DNA of 64,000 bases, from NCBI RefSeq assembly GCF_900114655.1, contig NZ_FOTT01000002.1, positions 124,001 through 188,000 on the forward strand. Reading direction: 5' to 3'. Position numbers and translations under genes: made by a program. Below the pieces are notes generated by a model. The model worked only from the letters and a program-made list of their open reading frames with translations, did not search any database and was not told the DNA's origin. Position 1 is the first letter of the stretch, and each line of letters starts with the position of its first letter. This document shows positions 1-8,516 of this stretch, piece after piece. This DNA is from Candidatus Frackibacter sp. WG13 (GTDB taxonomy: Bacteria; Bacillota; Halanaerobiia; Halobacteroidales; Acetohalobiaceae).

Positions 1-407
1 CAGAATCTAATGAGCAGCATAAGATTGCGTATGTAAATTTGCAGAAGATATTTAATAATCATCCAGAAAAACTTAAGGCTGAATCAAGATTTAATCAAGT
101 AGTACAAACTTTACAACAGAATTTAAAGACAGAGTTAGAAGCTAAGCTTAAAGATGTATCAGGAGAAAAAAGACAACAATTAATTAATCAATATAAGCAA
201 AGACTAAATAGAGAAGTTAATGAGCGGCAGCAAAAGTTAATTAAACCTGTCATGCAAAAGATTGATGCTACTATTAAAGAGGTAGCTGCTGAGCAAGGTG
301 TAGATATTGTGGTAGAAAAAGGTGTCGTTATCTATGGTGGATATGACTTAACTCCTAAGGTTTTAGCTAAAGTTAAAGCAGAAACAGGAGACAAGACGAA
401 GAATTAA
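1..407 (+). CDS. OmpH/Skp family periplasmic chaperone, 5' partial
   Basis: The reading frame is open to the left edge (first full codon at base 3) and reads ESNEQHKIAYVNLQKIF before the first internal start-like TTG at 39, so the gene begins upstream of the window. KIAYVNLQKIFNNHPE is the typical first strand of mature OmpH/Skp. A charged, Q/K/E-rich coiled-coil arm follows, then the C-terminal return strand GVDIVVEKGVVIYGGYDLTPKVL. Members of this family are trimeric periplasmic holdases that escort unfolded outer-membrane proteins. It is the first of three tandem OmpH-like genes ahead of lpxD, a known gene order (skp-lpxD) in diderm bacteria. The family assignment is firm. The signal peptide cannot be seen because it lies outside the window. 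Confidence 0.88.
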   Translation, partial: ESNEQHKIAYVNLQKIFNNHPEKLKAESRFNQVVQTLQQNLKTELEAKLKDVSGEKRQQLINQYKQRLNREVNERQQKLIKPVMQKIDATIKEVAAEQGVDIVVEKGVVIYGGYDLTPKVLAKVKAETGDKTKN

Positions 408-445
408 TTTAGCAGAATATGCATTAGGAAGTAGGTGGACTTAGA

Positions 446-1660
446 GTGCTAAAAAAGTCTTTAAGTAGATTATTCTTTATGTTCTTTTTGCTAATCTTAT
501 TGGTTCAGTTGGTAGGTTGTAGTAGTGATAGTTTAGCTGTTAATAAACCTGACCAAAATAATAAGACTAAGGTTATTAATAATGAGACAAAAGAGCCTAA
601 GCAACAATTAGAAGATAAGTCTAATGACAGCAATCGAATAGGGGCAGTAGATTTAGAAGAAATTAGAGCTGCACATCCTGAAATTGCATCACTGATGAAT
701 TTGAACGAACGAATTAAAGAGATTAAGGTAAATTTAAAAGAACAGAGTGAACTTGCAAAATTAACTAAGAATAGTCAAAAAGATAATACTGAAAGTATGA
801 ATTACCAATTAGAAAGACGTTTAAAAATGATCAAGAAGAAGTATCAAGCACGAATAGATAAGAGAGTTGAAGAAGCAAAGAGCTCTCTATCAGCATATCA
901 AGATAATATTAAACAAGAACTACAAAATAAAATTGAAAAGAAAAAAAGGGAGATCCAGAAGGATTTAGAGGCTAAAGTAACTCAGAAGAAGTTAGAACAG
1001 CAAGAGAATTTGAAAAAATATAGTAAGAAACTAAAGGATGAATACTATCTTAAGCTTTTAAATATAAGATTAAAATTACAGATGTTGCAATTATCTCCTA
1101 AAGAGAAGCAGGAGTATCAGGAGAAATTAAATAAATTAAAGAAAGAGCGGGCAGAGAAGCTAAAGACAAAACAAGCTGAATTAGAGAGTGAGTATAGGGA
1201 CTTTGTCCTCAAACAGCAAAAGCAAGCTGATAAAGAATTTAAGAATTATCAACAAGAATTAACTAAAACTATGCAAAAGAAGGTTACGAAGAAGAAAGAG
1301 GCGGTTAACCAAGAATTACAAGATTATATTGCTAAACAGAAGAATCTTTTAGAAGCAGAAACTAAGGAAAAACGAACTAATTTAAAGAATAAATTTAAAG
1401 AGACGGTTATGGAGACTAGTAAGGAATTAAGTACCAACCTTGAGCAACGAAATAAAGAGTTATTAGATAATTTAAATGAATTAAAGAATGAACGTAGTAA
1501 ACTACAAAGAAAGATCATGCAGGATATTAAAGAACAGATAGCTAAGATAGCAAAAGACAGAGGGTTAGAAACAGTTTTAGTTAACTATTATAGTAATTTA
1601 TCAGCAATTGATATTACAAGTGAAGTAATCACTGGTTTGAAAAATTCGATAGAAGAATAG
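446..1660 (+). CDS. Long coiled-coil lipoprotein with OmpH-like C-terminus
   Basis: The start is GTG with an AGGTGG site 8-13 bases upstream. The N-terminus is a lipoprotein signal with lipobox LVGC (lipidated Cys25). A low-complexity linker follows, and then about 300 residues of K/E/Q-rich heptad sequence (roughly residues 75-370). The C-terminal end, GLETVLVNYYSNLSAIDITSEV, resembles the closing strand of OmpH/Skp in the genes on either side. The long arm therefore looks like a much enlarged, membrane-anchored Skp relative (404 aa, against about 160 for ordinary Skp). Known: Skp arms cradle unfolded porins. Inferred: this protein may be tethered to one membrane and reach across the periplasm. 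No enzymatic motif is visible. It sits 15 bases from the next gene, so co-expression is likely. Confidence 0.75.
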   Translation: MLKKSLSRLFFMFFLLILLVQLVGCSSDSLAVNKPDQNNKTKVINNETKEPKQQLEDKSNDSNRIGAVDLEEIRAAHPEIASLMNLNERIKEIKVNLKEQSELAKLTKNSQKDNTESMNYQLERRLKMIKKKYQARIDKRVEEAKSSLSAYQDNIKQELQNKIEKKKREIQKDLEAKVTQKKLEQQENLKKYSKKLKDEYYLKLLNIRLKLQMLQLSPKEKQEYQEKLNKLKKERAEKLKTKQAELESEYRDFVLKQQKQADKEFKNYQQELTKTMQKKVTKKKEAVNQELQDYIAKQKNLLEAETKEKRTNLKNKFKETVMETSKELSTNLEQRNKELLDNLNELKNERSKLQRKIMQDIKEQIAKIAKDRGLETVLVNYYSNLSAIDITSEVITGLKNSIEE

Positions 1661-1674
1661 AGGGAGGTTGTTAG

Positions 1675-2097
1675 ATGAGAGGTAATAGACTACTAAAATT
1701 ACTTTTATTAAGTATAGTAATTTTAGTTCTGGTTGCTGGTTGTGCTTCCCAAGAGCTAAAAATAGCTGTTGTTGATATGAAGAAGGTAGTTGAGAATAGT
1801 AAACAGGTTCAGGTTTATCAAAAGAATCTGGATAAAGAATTGAATGCATTACAGGAAGAATATGCGGCTAAGTTAAAGAAGATAGAGGATGTACAGGTTT
1901 TAGAACAAAAACGCCAAGAGGCGTATGAAAAGAGTCAAAAGATAAAGAAGAAGATGGAGTCACAGCTTAAAGATACTATTAACGGAGCGATTGAAAAAGT
2001 AGTTAAGAAGCAGAAGGTAGATATAGTTTTACGCAAGTCTGATACGAAGTACGGAGGTATAGATATTACTGATAAAGTTATTAAAGAATTACAATAG
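1675..2097 (+). CDS. Small OmpH/Skp-like lipoprotein
   Basis: ATG start after a GGGAGG-type site. The signal peptide ends in lipobox LVAGC (Cys23), so the mature 118-residue protein should be lipidated. The body has the OmpH layout: a first strand LKIAVVDMKKVVENSKQVQ, a helical arm rich in K/E/Q, and a closing strand VDIVLRKSDTKYGGIDITDKVIKEL. Ordinary Skp is soluble; a lipid anchor is unusual. It is the last of three tandem OmpH-like genes and is followed by a strong hairpin, so lpxD may form a separate transcript. The family is clear; the specific client is unknown. Confidence 0.8.
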   Translation: MRGNRLLKLLLLSIVILVLVAGCASQELKIAVVDMKKVVENSKQVQVYQKNLDKELNALQEEYAAKLKKIEDVQVLEQKRQEAYEKSQKIKKKMESQLKDTINGAIEKVVKKQKVDIVLRKSDTKYGGIDITDKVIKELQ

Positions 2098-2152
2098 ACT
2101 ACGTATTTCAGTAATAATTATTATAGTTGGGATTATTTTGAGGTATGATATC

Positions 2153-2197
2153 TTTAGTAAGCTTTTTAGGTATGGCATACTTAAAAAGCTTACTAAA
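2153..2197 (+). terminator. Long AT-rich hairpin, probable terminator
   Basis: A perfect 16-bp stem (2153-2168 with 2182-2197) closes a 13-nt loop between the third OmpH-like gene and lpxD. The stem contains TAAGCTTTTTA and has T-rich flanks in both directions. Its low GC content makes termination efficiency uncertain. Confidence 0.55.
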
Positions 2198-2227
2198 ATT
2201 TAGTTGTTTCTGTAGGGAGGGAAGAAG

Positions 2228-3289
2228 TTGGTTTTACAATTAAAGGAGTTAGCTCAATTAGTAGATGGTCAAATAGTAGGGGATGCAGACTTGGAAATAT
2301 CTGGTGTGGGAGGAGTTAGCGATGTGCAAGATGGAGAGATAACCTTTGCTCAAAATGATGATTATTTAGCTAAAGCTGAAGCTAGTTTAGCAGAAACGGT
2401 TATAGTTTCAAAGGATATCTCAGAAGATATTGAATCTAAAAAGACATTATTAATAGTAGATAACCCTCGTTTAGCATTTGCTAAGATTGCACAAGAGTTT
2501 GCACCTCAATTATATGAGACTAATGAAGTTCATCCAACTGCTGTAATAGCTGATGATGTTCAATTGGGTGAAAGAGTTTCAATTGGACCTAATGTTACTA
2601 TCGGGTCTGGTAGTCAGATAGCTGATGACGTTCGAATAGCTGCTGGGGTCTATATTGGAGAAGAAGTAGTTCTTGGAGCTGAAACTTTAATTCATCCTAA
2701 TGTAGTAATTAATTATGATACAACGATTGGAAATAACGTTATTATTCAGGCAGGAGCTATATTAGGAAGTGATGGATACGGGTTTGAAAGTGATGCCACC
2801 GGGCATTGTAAAATTCCACAACTTGGTAATGTAATTATTGAAGATGAAGTGGAAATAGGAGCTAATGTTACTATAGACCGAGGAGCTACCGGGGCAACTA
2901 TAGTGGGCAAAGGTACTAAAATTGATAACCTAGTACATATCGCCCATAATGTTCGAGTAGGCGAAAACTGTTTATTAATTGCACAAGTAGGGATTGCAGG
3001 TAGCGCTAAGATAGGAGATTGGGTTAGGTTAGCTGGGCAATCAGGAGTAGTAGGCCATTTAGAGGTAGGCAAGAATACTACTTTAGCTGCTAATAGTATT
3101 ATTACGAATGATGTGCCTCCTAATTCTTTCTATTCTGGATATCCGGCACGCGAACATAAATCAGAAATGAGGATTAAAGCTGCAAGAAGAAAGTTACCAG
3201 ATATGGTAAAAGAATTAAGAAGTTTAAGGAAGGAAGTAAAAGAATTAAAAGCACAATTAAGGGAGGAAGGAATTGATGAAGATAGATAA
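2228..3289 (+). CDS. lpxD: UDP-3-O-acylglucosamine N-acyltransferase
   Basis: LpxD adds the second (N-linked) acyl chain to UDP-3-O-acylglucosamine in lipid A synthesis, using acyl-ACP. The N-terminal uridine-binding region (LKELAQLVDGQIVGDADLEI, ITFAQNDDYLAKA) is followed by a left-handed beta helix of hexapeptide repeats (about residues 100-300). The helix includes the catalytic-His segment DNLVHIAHNVRVGENCLL and the closing SGYPAREHKSEMR, with a C-terminal helical tail. At 353 aa it has normal family length. The start is TTG, chosen because GGGAGGG lies 7-13 bases upstream. Its 3' end overlaps the next gene by 14 bases. Confidence 0.96.
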   Translation: MVLQLKELAQLVDGQIVGDADLEISGVGGVSDVQDGEITFAQNDDYLAKAEASLAETVIVSKDISEDIESKKTLLIVDNPRLAFAKIAQEFAPQLYETNEVHPTAVIADDVQLGERVSIGPNVTIGSGSQIADDVRIAAGVYIGEEVVLGAETLIHPNVVINYDTTIGNNVIIQAGAILGSDGYGFESDATGHCKIPQLGNVIIEDEVEIGANVTIDRGATGATIVGKGTKIDNLVHIAHNVRVGENCLLIAQVGIAGSAKIGDWVRLAGQSGVVGHLEVGKNTTLAANSIITNDVPPNSFYSGYPAREHKSEMRIKAARRKLPDMVKELRSLRKEVKELKAQLREEGIDEDR

Positions 3290-3935
3290 AAGAGTTGGAT
3301 TCTCTATGTTATTGATTGGGTGTTTAGTGGTCGTTTTAGCTGGAAATGCTCTAGCTGCAACTGCATCGATGGGCGGTTATAGTGGTTTGATTCGTATTCC
3401 TACTACTGATATATTATCAACTAATAAAGCTACAGTTGGTTATCAGCGAGTTGATAATGGAGATAAGGTATTATTTAACTATGGAGTAGAAGATGCAATT
3501 GAATTGGGATTGACAGGTTATTGGTATGAAGCAGGTCAGATTGATGAAAGTGATTTGAATTTAAATGCTAAATTACGTTTTATGAATGAAACTTCAAATC
3601 AGCCAGCAGTAGCATTAGGTTTAATGGGTGAAGATTTATATGTAGTAGCGAGCCAAAATTTAAATTATAATGGAATTCGTGGTCACGTGGGAGTTGGAAA
3701 TGGTGACTTGGATGGAGTATTTGCTGGTTTTAGTAAGACATTGAATCCAGTAACTATTTCTACTAGTAGTCAGAGTCAATTTCAAGTGCCGATAACTACA
3801 TTAATGGCAGAGTATGCTGCTCAAGATTTTAATATAGGAGCAAGATTTAAATTTAACTCAAAAATTAACTTTAATATAGCACTAGAGGACCTTTCTGAAC
3901 TATCCGCTGGTCTTAGTTTTAATAGCAAATTTTAA
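3276..3935 (+). CDS. YjbH-domain-like outer-membrane protein
   Basis: I use ATG 3276 rather than the TTG three bases earlier because GGGAGGAAGG (3261-3270) is better spaced for it. An N-terminal signal peptide ends near ALA-A (about residue 26). The mature protein opens with MGGYSGLIRIPTTDIL, which resembles the start of YjbH-type exopolysaccharide-associated outer-membrane proteins. It then alternates short beta strands and ends in SFNSKF with a terminal aromatic residue, typical of proteins assembled by BAM. It overlaps lpxD and is followed by a terminator, so it is last in the lpxD transcript. Family assignment is by sequence impression; its role is unknown. Confidence 0.65.
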   Translation: MKIDKRVGFSMLLIGCLVVVLAGNALAATASMGGYSGLIRIPTTDILSTNKATVGYQRVDNGDKVLFNYGVEDAIELGLTGYWYEAGQIDESDLNLNAKLRFMNETSNQPAVALGLMGEDLYVVASQNLNYNGIRGHVGVGNGDLDGVFAGFSKTLNPVTISTSSQSQFQVPITTLMAEYAAQDFNIGARFKFNSKINFNIALEDLSELSAGLSFNSKF

Positions 3936-3947
3936 ATAAATTGATTT

Positions 3948-3982
3948 AAAGCCATTCTAAGTGATACTTAGAATGGCTTTTT
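3948..3982 (+). terminator. Rho-independent terminator
   Basis: A 14-bp stem (3948-3961 with 3967-3980), arm AAAGCCATTCTAAG, has a 5-nt loop and ends in a T-run. It closes the lpxD transcript. Confidence 0.85.
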
Positions 3983-4004
3983 GCATATTAATAAATGGTA
4001 TAAC

Positions 4005-4208
4005 CACAAAAAGGTCACCTTTCGCGGCAGAATACATTTTTCGAAACATCTAAGGTTCGTATCCGCCAAAAATAAGGCTTCCTAATCTATAGGACGTCCT
4101 GTCCTGAGATTAGCTCACCACATCCTGTGGCTCGGCCATATTTTCGGCTACTACTCACCAAGATGTTGACCGAAAAATGTATAATTTACTCAATATGACC
4201 TTTTTGTG
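4005..4208. repeat. Palindromic ~204 bp element with terminal inverted repeats
   Basis: The termini CACAAAAAGGTCA (4005-4017) and its exact complement (4196-4208) form a 13-bp inverted repeat. Inside, 4032-4051 pairs with 4161-4182 (ACATTTTTCG against CGAAAAATGT). No ORF is present. The same termini and flanks occur at 30584-30619 without the interior. It looks like a non-coding MITE-type element and occupies most of the 3.95-4.28 kb gap. Confidence 0.65.
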
Positions 4209-4285
4209 TTCTAATCATAAATTTATTTCAGCAGCTTGTTAACTTTATCTACCTATTAAATCCATTAATTACCTTCTCTATACTA

Positions 4286-4314
4286 TTTACCAACATTGAT
4301 GTAAATGTTATAAT
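4286..4314 (+). promoter_or_regulatory. Candidate sigma-A promoter
   Basis: TTTACC (4286-4291), a 17-bp spacer and a perfect TATAAT (4309-4314) stand 24 bases before the ATG at 4338. This would start transcription of the coiled-coil protein/ABC ATPase pair near 4321, giving a very short leader. Confidence 0.6.
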
Positions 4315-4337
4315 TGACAAGGATAGGAGGGAAAGTA

Positions 4338-6797
4338 ATGCAGATTCTGAGAAACAGATTTCGGAAAGACCTTCTGGTTTGGTTAATTCTTGTAATTCTA
4401 ATCGGTAGTGGCTTGGCCACAGCTATCGGCTATTTAGCAGATAGTTATTTTGGAGATACTGTTGATGGTCTGCTTGGGGGCTATGGAGAGTATGATTTCT
4501 TATTGACAATTAATCAGGAACTGAGAGATTCAGCATATAAGGAAGTTAAACAGATTATAAGTAATAGATTTCCTGGTTCAAAGCTAAAAGAGGGTGTAAC
4601 TGTAGCGGGGAAAGCTAATTACTTTTTGAAGTTAGATGATAATTTTAGAAACCGTGCGGTTTTCTCACAGTTTGAAAAAGAGTTTGAGCAGGTGGTTGGT
4701 TTAGAGAATGTATCTTTAATTACTGAACCTAAGCTTTCACTGCGAGGAATGCTTGGTAATACAAATGAGATTTTAGGCGAGAAAGTTTCTGCATTAGAAG
4801 AAGTTAACTTTGTTTTGACTGCTGGGTCAGGGCTAGATGTTATCCTTAAACCTAATGCTAATCCGAAGAGGGTAGAGCGGAAGATTGAGGATATTTTAGA
4901 TAAACACAAAGTTTTGCAGATAAGATTTCCTATAGAAAAAGAAGCACGAGAACTTACTGATTTAAATGCTGGTTTACGTCAGCAATTAGAAAAAGAGTTC
5001 TCTGGTCAAAACTTACAGAGTTTAAATGCAGGTCAACGTGAGAACTTAGATGACTTAATAAAGACTATGAATCAGATGAAGAAGTTCTTGTTAGAGTACG
5101 CTACAATAGTTCGTGTTAAAATTCCAGATGATTTAAAAATGAATAAGAGTCTGTCTTTGGCTATGGCAGGCGGAGACGTTCCGTTATCTATCGGTCAAAA
5201 GATTAGCTCTAAAACTATTTTATTGTCCTCTTTACAAAAAGAAGAAGGAGTATTGAAGGCGATTATAAGTAGAGGTGATGGAGCCCAAATTCTTAATCAA
5301 GATGTATATTTAATAGGTAGTTCTGGTAGAGTAATTAAAAAAATAGGAAAGTCGGAGGTTAAGCGACCTCGCTATCTATTAAAGAAAGCAGCTAATGAGA
5401 CGGAAAAAGTGCTTCCGCAATTAAACTCTATTTTAACTAATACTGAAGAAGTTAATCAACGTCTATTACAATGGTTAACTAATTATGAAAAGGGCTTAGG
5501 CAAGATTCAGGGCTTACAGCAAAAACTTACTGAAGAACAAGGGAAGTTAAATAATTTTGTTCTTAGCAACCAGGAGGACTTAAAGGAATTATTGGAGATT
5601 GTAACACGGATTACAGATATTACTACTCGTTTAGAAGAGACCTTGAGTAAATTAGAGTTCTTACAGCAGGAATTACTAGGAATGAGTTCTAATTTTAAAG
5701 ATTTTGAAAGGGATTTAGAGCGACAAATGGTATTTTTGACTTTAGCAGGTGTGGAAGATAAACGATTAACGAAGTTAAAAGACTCTATTCATACTATGCG
5801 TCAACAGATTACTGGGAATATGGATTCTATAATTAGTAAGATTAATCGTTATAATCCATTGTTAAATAAGTTTCGTTATTGGAATAATAATTTAGAGAAA
5901 CTCAAGAAGGTACTACAAGTGAGTCAGTCTAAGAGTATACAACCAGAAAAGGTTGAGGAGTTATTAAATGTAGTGACAAGAGATATTAATAAGACGATTA
6001 ATGGTTTAGATGAAGTAGAACGTACCAAATTAAAGGATAGATTAGCAAATCTTAAAGACAATTTGACGAAGTTGGAAGGATTGAACTTAACTTTGGTTAG
6101 TAAACAATTAGGTAGAATGCAACAGGCACTACCTAACCTTAAAGATGAAGAGATTACAGGAACTATAAAGTTATTAGATAAGTATTTAGCTGGTCAAGTA
6201 CTACCAGGAGAAGCTATTTATTTCTTAGTTAATGATGATGTGAATAAACAAAAATTGCAAAAGGAAGTCAATAATTACTTTAATGATCAAAAAATAGATC
6301 AATTGTTCACTGAAGCAGGGATTATTAAGCCCAATATTCGTGGTGAACTCTTTAAAATCTTAGGAGAGGTAAGGGTAACTTTAACAGCTTTAATCGCTTT
6401 AATCTTTACTGCTTTAGTTCTATTAATCGACCAATCATTAGTGATGATTACTATGCAGCGTATGAATCAAGAGTCTGATAATAGATTAAGTAGATTTTTA
6501 AATTCTAGTTATCTATACGGTTTTTTACTAGGTGGATTGCTTTTGAGTGCTATATTCTATCTTTCTCAAGCTAAATTTCCGTATTTGAGTTTAGAGTATA
6601 TCTTTATTATTGGTGGGCTATTGGGAGTTCTATCTGCTAATAAGGCTGTAGCTATCAATCCGATAGATGAGTCTGAAATCTTAGCGGGAGAAGCTCTTGG
6701 TCTAAATTATACAGAAATTATGCATGAAATTGTTATTCCTAATGGAAGACCTGGTTTTTTGACCTTGCTGAATAGAAAAGAAATGATATTTAGGTGA
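4338..6797 (+). CDS. Large membrane protein with ~640-residue extracytoplasmic coiled coil; putative ABC partner
   Basis: I do not recognise a named family. ATG 4338 is chosen because AGGAGGG lies 7-13 bases upstream; a TTG at 4314 overlaps the promoter. One transmembrane helix near residues 12-32 is followed by about 640 residues that are largely helical, with Leu/Glu/Lys heptads (about residues 350-640). Three C-terminal membrane helices follow (about 678-700, 728-748, 751-770). The tail reads GEALGLNYTEIMHEIVIP, resembling the EAA loop by which ABC importer permeases contact their ATPase. The helix-large domain-three helices layout resembles FtsX/MacB-type proteins, but an EAA-like motif at the extreme C-terminus does not fit that fold. 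The next gene is an ABC ATPase 33 bases downstream. Inferred role: a mechanotransmitting or export machine in the cell envelope. Confidence 0.6.
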   Translation: MQILRNRFRKDLLVWLILVILIGSGLATAIGYLADSYFGDTVDGLLGGYGEYDFLLTINQELRDSAYKEVKQIISNRFPGSKLKEGVTVAGKANYFLKLDDNFRNRAVFSQFEKEFEQVVGLENVSLITEPKLSLRGMLGNTNEILGEKVSALEEVNFVLTAGSGLDVILKPNANPKRVERKIEDILDKHKVLQIRFPIEKEARELTDLNAGLRQQLEKEFSGQNLQSLNAGQRENLDDLIKTMNQMKKFLLEYATIVRVKIPDDLKMNKSLSLAMAGGDVPLSIGQKISSKTILLSSLQKEEGVLKAIISRGDGAQILNQDVYLIGSSGRVIKKIGKSEVKRPRYLLKKAANETEKVLPQLNSILTNTEEVNQRLLQWLTNYEKGLGKIQGLQQKLTEEQGKLNNFVLSNQEDLKELLEIVTRITDITTRLEETLSKLEFLQQELLGMSSNFKDFERDLERQMVFLTLAGVEDKRLTKLKDSIHTMRQQITGNMDSIISKINRYNPLLNKFRYWNNNLEKLKKVLQVSQSKSIQPEKVEELLNVVTRDINKTINGLDEVERTKLKDRLANLKDNLTKLEGLNLTLVSKQLGRMQQALPNLKDEEITGTIKLLDKYLAGQVLPGEAIYFLVNDDVNKQKLQKEVNNYFNDQKIDQLFTEAGIIKPNIRGELFKILGEVRVTLTALIALIFTALVLLIDQSLVMITMQRMNQESDNRLSRFLNSSYLYGFLLGGLLLSAIFYLSQAKFPYLSLEYIFIIGGLLGVLSANKAVAINPIDESEILAGEALGLNYTEIMHEIVIPNGRPGFLTLLNRKEMIFR

Positions 6798-6830
6798 TTG
6801 TTTACACTTGATATTTAGGAATGATGTGAT

Positions 6831-7568
6831 ATGCTAATGTTAGAAGTGCGTAATTTATACAAATCATATGAAAAGTTGCAGGTTTTAAAGGGAGTTAACT
6901 TTACTGCTCAAAGAGGAGAAACAGTAGTTATTATGGGGCCAAGTGGTTGTGGTAAGTCCACAACTATTCGCTGTATAAATCGTTTGACGGAACCGGATAA
7001 AGGTCAGATTATTTATAAAGAGCAAGACCTTCTAAAGTTAGAAAAAGAGGAGTTATTAAAAGTTAGGCAGGAGATTGGCTTTGTCTTCCAAAACTTTAAT
7101 TTAATCAATAGATTAAATGTTTTTGACAATATTATGTTAGCGTTGTTAAAGCAAGACTTATCATTAGAAGAAAAAAGATTGCGAGTTGAGGAGAGTCTAA
7201 GACAAGTAAAACTAATGGATTTTGCCGAAAGCATACCTAAAGACTTAAGCGGAGGCCAAAAGCAGCGGGTAGGGATTGCAAGGAGTTTAGCTTTGCAACC
7301 TGATCTAATGTTATTGGATGAGCCTACTGCTGCTTTAGACCCAATTTTAGTGAAAGAAGTACTTGATGTTTTAGAAAAGGTAACAGCTAATCGAACTCGT
7401 ACTCTCTTAATCGTAACTCATGAAATAGCTTTTGCATATAAAGTAGCAGATAGAATCTTATTAATGGATGATGGTAAGATAGTTGAAGCAGGAAGCCCTA
7501 AACAGATTTTTGAAACTCCAAACTCAGAGATTGGCAAAAAATATAAAGATTTATTCGAATATGAATAA
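6831..7568 (+). CDS. ABC transporter ATPase, polar amino acid (GlnQ-like) type
   Basis: A complete 245-residue nucleotide-binding subunit: Walker A GPSGCGKST, Q-loop VFQNFNLINRLNV, signature LSGGQKQRVGIARSL, Walker B LMLLDEPTAALDP, and switch His in LIVTHEIAFA. The overall sequence is closest to ATPases of polar amino acid importers (GlnQ/HisP). No binding protein or ordinary small permease lies nearby. The only membrane partner is the upstream 819-residue protein with an EAA-like tail, so the two probably form one unit. The start is uncertain between ATG 6831 and ATG 6837; AGGA at 6817-6820 favours the first. Confidence 0.85.
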   Translation: MLMLEVRNLYKSYEKLQVLKGVNFTAQRGETVVIMGPSGCGKSTTIRCINRLTEPDKGQIIYKEQDLLKLEKEELLKVRQEIGFVFQNFNLINRLNVFDNIMLALLKQDLSLEEKRLRVEESLRQVKLMDFAESIPKDLSGGQKQRVGIARSLALQPDLMLLDEPTAALDPILVKEVLDVLEKVTANRTRTLLIVTHEIAFAYKVADRILLMDDGKIVEAGSPKQIFETPNSEIGKKYKDLFEYE

Positions 7569-7584
7569 AATTAGTAGAATAGTT

Positions 7585-7613
7585 GCAGGAAATCTAAAGT
7601 TTTTATGGAAATA
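7585..7613 (+). promoter_or_regulatory. Weak sigma-H-like promoter candidate before lpxC
   Basis: GCAGGAAAT (7585-7593), an 11-bp spacer and ATGGAAATA (7605-7613) match the sigma-H pattern RNAGGAWWW/RNNGAATWW except for one -10 base. It lies 33 bases before lpxC. Confidence 0.3.
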
Positions 7614-7645
7614 GATAAAAGTTATGGAGTGGGAAGGGGGAAACA

Positions 7646-8497
7646 ATGCGTTTGAATTCTGAATGGCAACATACATTAAAACAAGAGATTTCGTATAAAG
7701 GTATAGGCTTACACACTGGAGAGGAAGTAAATATTACTTGCAAGCCGCTTCCAGCTAATAGTGGGATAATCTTTAGAAGAGTTGATTTACCGTCAGGGCC
7801 AGAAGTAGAAGCAAAAGTAGAGAATGTAATAGCTACTAAGCGTTCTACTACTATAGGAAATGAAAATTGTGAGATAAATACTACAGAACATCTGTTAGCT
7901 GCCTTGAATGGTATAGGGGTTGATAACCTCCTAATTGAGATTGATGCTAATGAGGTTCCGGTTACTGATGGTAGTGCTAAGGTCTTTTTAAATCTTTTAC
8001 AGAAAGCTGGGATTAAAAAGTTAGATGTTAAAAGGAAAGTTTATGAGGTGCGAGAAGCAATTTGGGCAAGAGAAGGAGATGCTTATTTAATCGCTCTGCC
8101 ATTTTCGAATTTTAAAGTAAGTTATACTTTTGTTAGTGATCATGTAGCGATTGGAAATCAATTTAAAGAATTTATTATAGATAAGGAAGTTTTTGCTCAT
8201 GAGATAGCTCCTAGTCGAACATTTGGCTTTGAAGCAGAAATAGAGGCTTTACAGCAACAAGGCTTAGCATTGGGAGGAAGCTTAGAGAATGCAGTCTTGA
8301 TCGGCGAAGAAGAGGTAGTTAATGAGTTGCGTTTTGTAGATGAGATAGTTAGGCATAAGATCCTTGATATAATTGGTGATTTAGCCTTGATTGTCCCATT
8401 TAAGGGACATATTATTGCTGTTCGTTCTGGACATGCTCTTAATAGAAAATTGGCTGTCAAGATTCAAGAACATTTAATAGGTGGTAAGAATAATTAA
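7646..8497 (+). CDS. lpxC: UDP-3-O-acyl-N-acetylglucosamine deacetylase
   Basis: LpxC is the zinc-dependent committed step of lipid A synthesis. Visible motifs are GIGLHTGEEV near the N-terminus, the zinc ligand His82 in NTTEHLLAALNG, PVTDGSA, SRTFGF, and VRHKILDIIGDLAL, which carries the other two zinc ligands (His and Asp). A closing GHIIAVRSGHALN segment carries the catalytic-site His. At 283 aa it is slightly shorter than E. coli LpxC (305) but complete. It is followed 19 bases later by fabZ, then lpxA: the usual lipid A operon. The AAGGGGG site precedes ATG 7646. Confidence 0.97.
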   Translation: MRLNSEWQHTLKQEISYKGIGLHTGEEVNITCKPLPANSGIIFRRVDLPSGPEVEAKVENVIATKRSTTIGNENCEINTTEHLLAALNGIGVDNLLIEIDANEVPVTDGSAKVFLNLLQKAGIKKLDVKRKVYEVREAIWAREGDAYLIALPFSNFKVSYTFVSDHVAIGNQFKEFIIDKEVFAHEIAPSRTFGFEAEIEALQQQGLALGGSLENAVLIGEEEVVNELRFVDEIVRHKILDIIGDLALIVPFKGHIIAVRSGHALNRKLAVKIQEHLIGGKNN

Positions 8498-8516
8498 AAA
8501 GCAAGGAGGATGAATT

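Noticed and set aside
39-407. TTG at 39 as the start of the first OmpH-like gene
   Set aside because: The same frame is open to the window edge and upstream codons encode the conserved IAYVN strand, so the true start lies outside.
2746-3072. Minus-strand ORF inside lpxD
   Set aside because: It is an artefact of the hexapeptide-repeat codon pattern read backwards.
4314-4337. N-terminal extension MTRIGGKV of the 819-aa membrane protein
   Set aside because: The TTG overlaps the predicted TATAAT and has no ribosome site; AGGAGGG fits ATG 4338.
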